A DNA stretch of 64,000 bases. Origin: Isoetes taiwanensis (lineage: Eukaryota > Streptophyta > Lycopodiopsida > Isoetales > Isoetaceae). Shown one piece after another: positions 63,969-64,000 of this stretch. How positions within the stretch are numbered: the first letter of the stretch is position 1; every line of letters starts with the position of its first letter. The position numbers and the translations under genes were made by a program. The notes under the pieces are model-generated. The model was not told the DNA's origin and did no database searches. It saw only the letters and a program-made list of their open reading frames with translations. The DNA is taken from NCBI GenBank assembly GCA_021234155.1, contig JAJEKV010000061.1:2505950-2569949 (forward strand). The letters run 5' to 3'.

Positions 63969-64000
63969 GGATGCTAAAGATTAAAACAGGCTATTTTAAA

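Overview
The window is nuclear DNA of a land plant, dominated by transposable elements. The evidence is intron-bearing gene remnants, LTR retrotransposons primed by tRNA-iMet-type and tRNA-Gln-type sites, Helitron ends, and a DOG1-domain gene at the right edge. The mix (a tyrosine-recombinase retroelement, a Tat-like Gypsy element and large AT-rich spacers) would suit a fern or another seed-free plant, but that placement is inference.

Region by region. (1) 545-8335, minus strand: a DIRS-order retroelement with Gag-like, RT, RNase H and tyrosine-recombinase reading frames. It is bounded by PAT-type split direct repeats in the order A1 - genes - B1 A2 B2. (2) 8336-18285: AT-rich spacer with hairpins, short duplications, a broken subtilisin-like protease remnant and a kelch-like remnant. 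(3) 18286-22386, minus strand: a young Ty1/copia element with near-identical LTRs and a CCAAT target duplication. Its RT/RNase H frame is intact but gag is almost entirely missing. (4) 22387-29435: spacer with Helitron 3' ends, a palindromic-motif array, and exon remnants of the serine palmitoyltransferase subunit LCB1. (5) 29436-59698: a nest. The host is an old Ty3/gypsy element (gypsy-1). Its 5' LTR is interrupted by an 8.1-kb palindromic Helitron (30149-38296) and abuts a CACTA-like terminus. Its 3' LTR is interrupted by a second Ty3/gypsy element (gypsy-2, 48283-59192) with 2.45-kb LTRs and a CTATT target duplication. (6) 59699-64000: more repeat remnants, an inverted-repeat element (62291-62780), and the one apparently intact host gene, a DOG1-domain protein at 63432.

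The strongest candidates for something undescribed are three. First, the Helitron is organised as body - 3' end - inverted body - second 3' end, inserted precisely between A and T. Second, the land-plant DIRS/PAT-like element keeps readable terminal junctions that hint at how its recombinase integrates. Third, in gypsy-2 an extra RNase H domain lies upstream of the RT, while the ordinary RNase H downstream has lost its first acidic residue. No CRISPR array, rRNA gene or convincing tRNA gene was seen. Exon structures and start codons are read by eye and should be taken as approximate.
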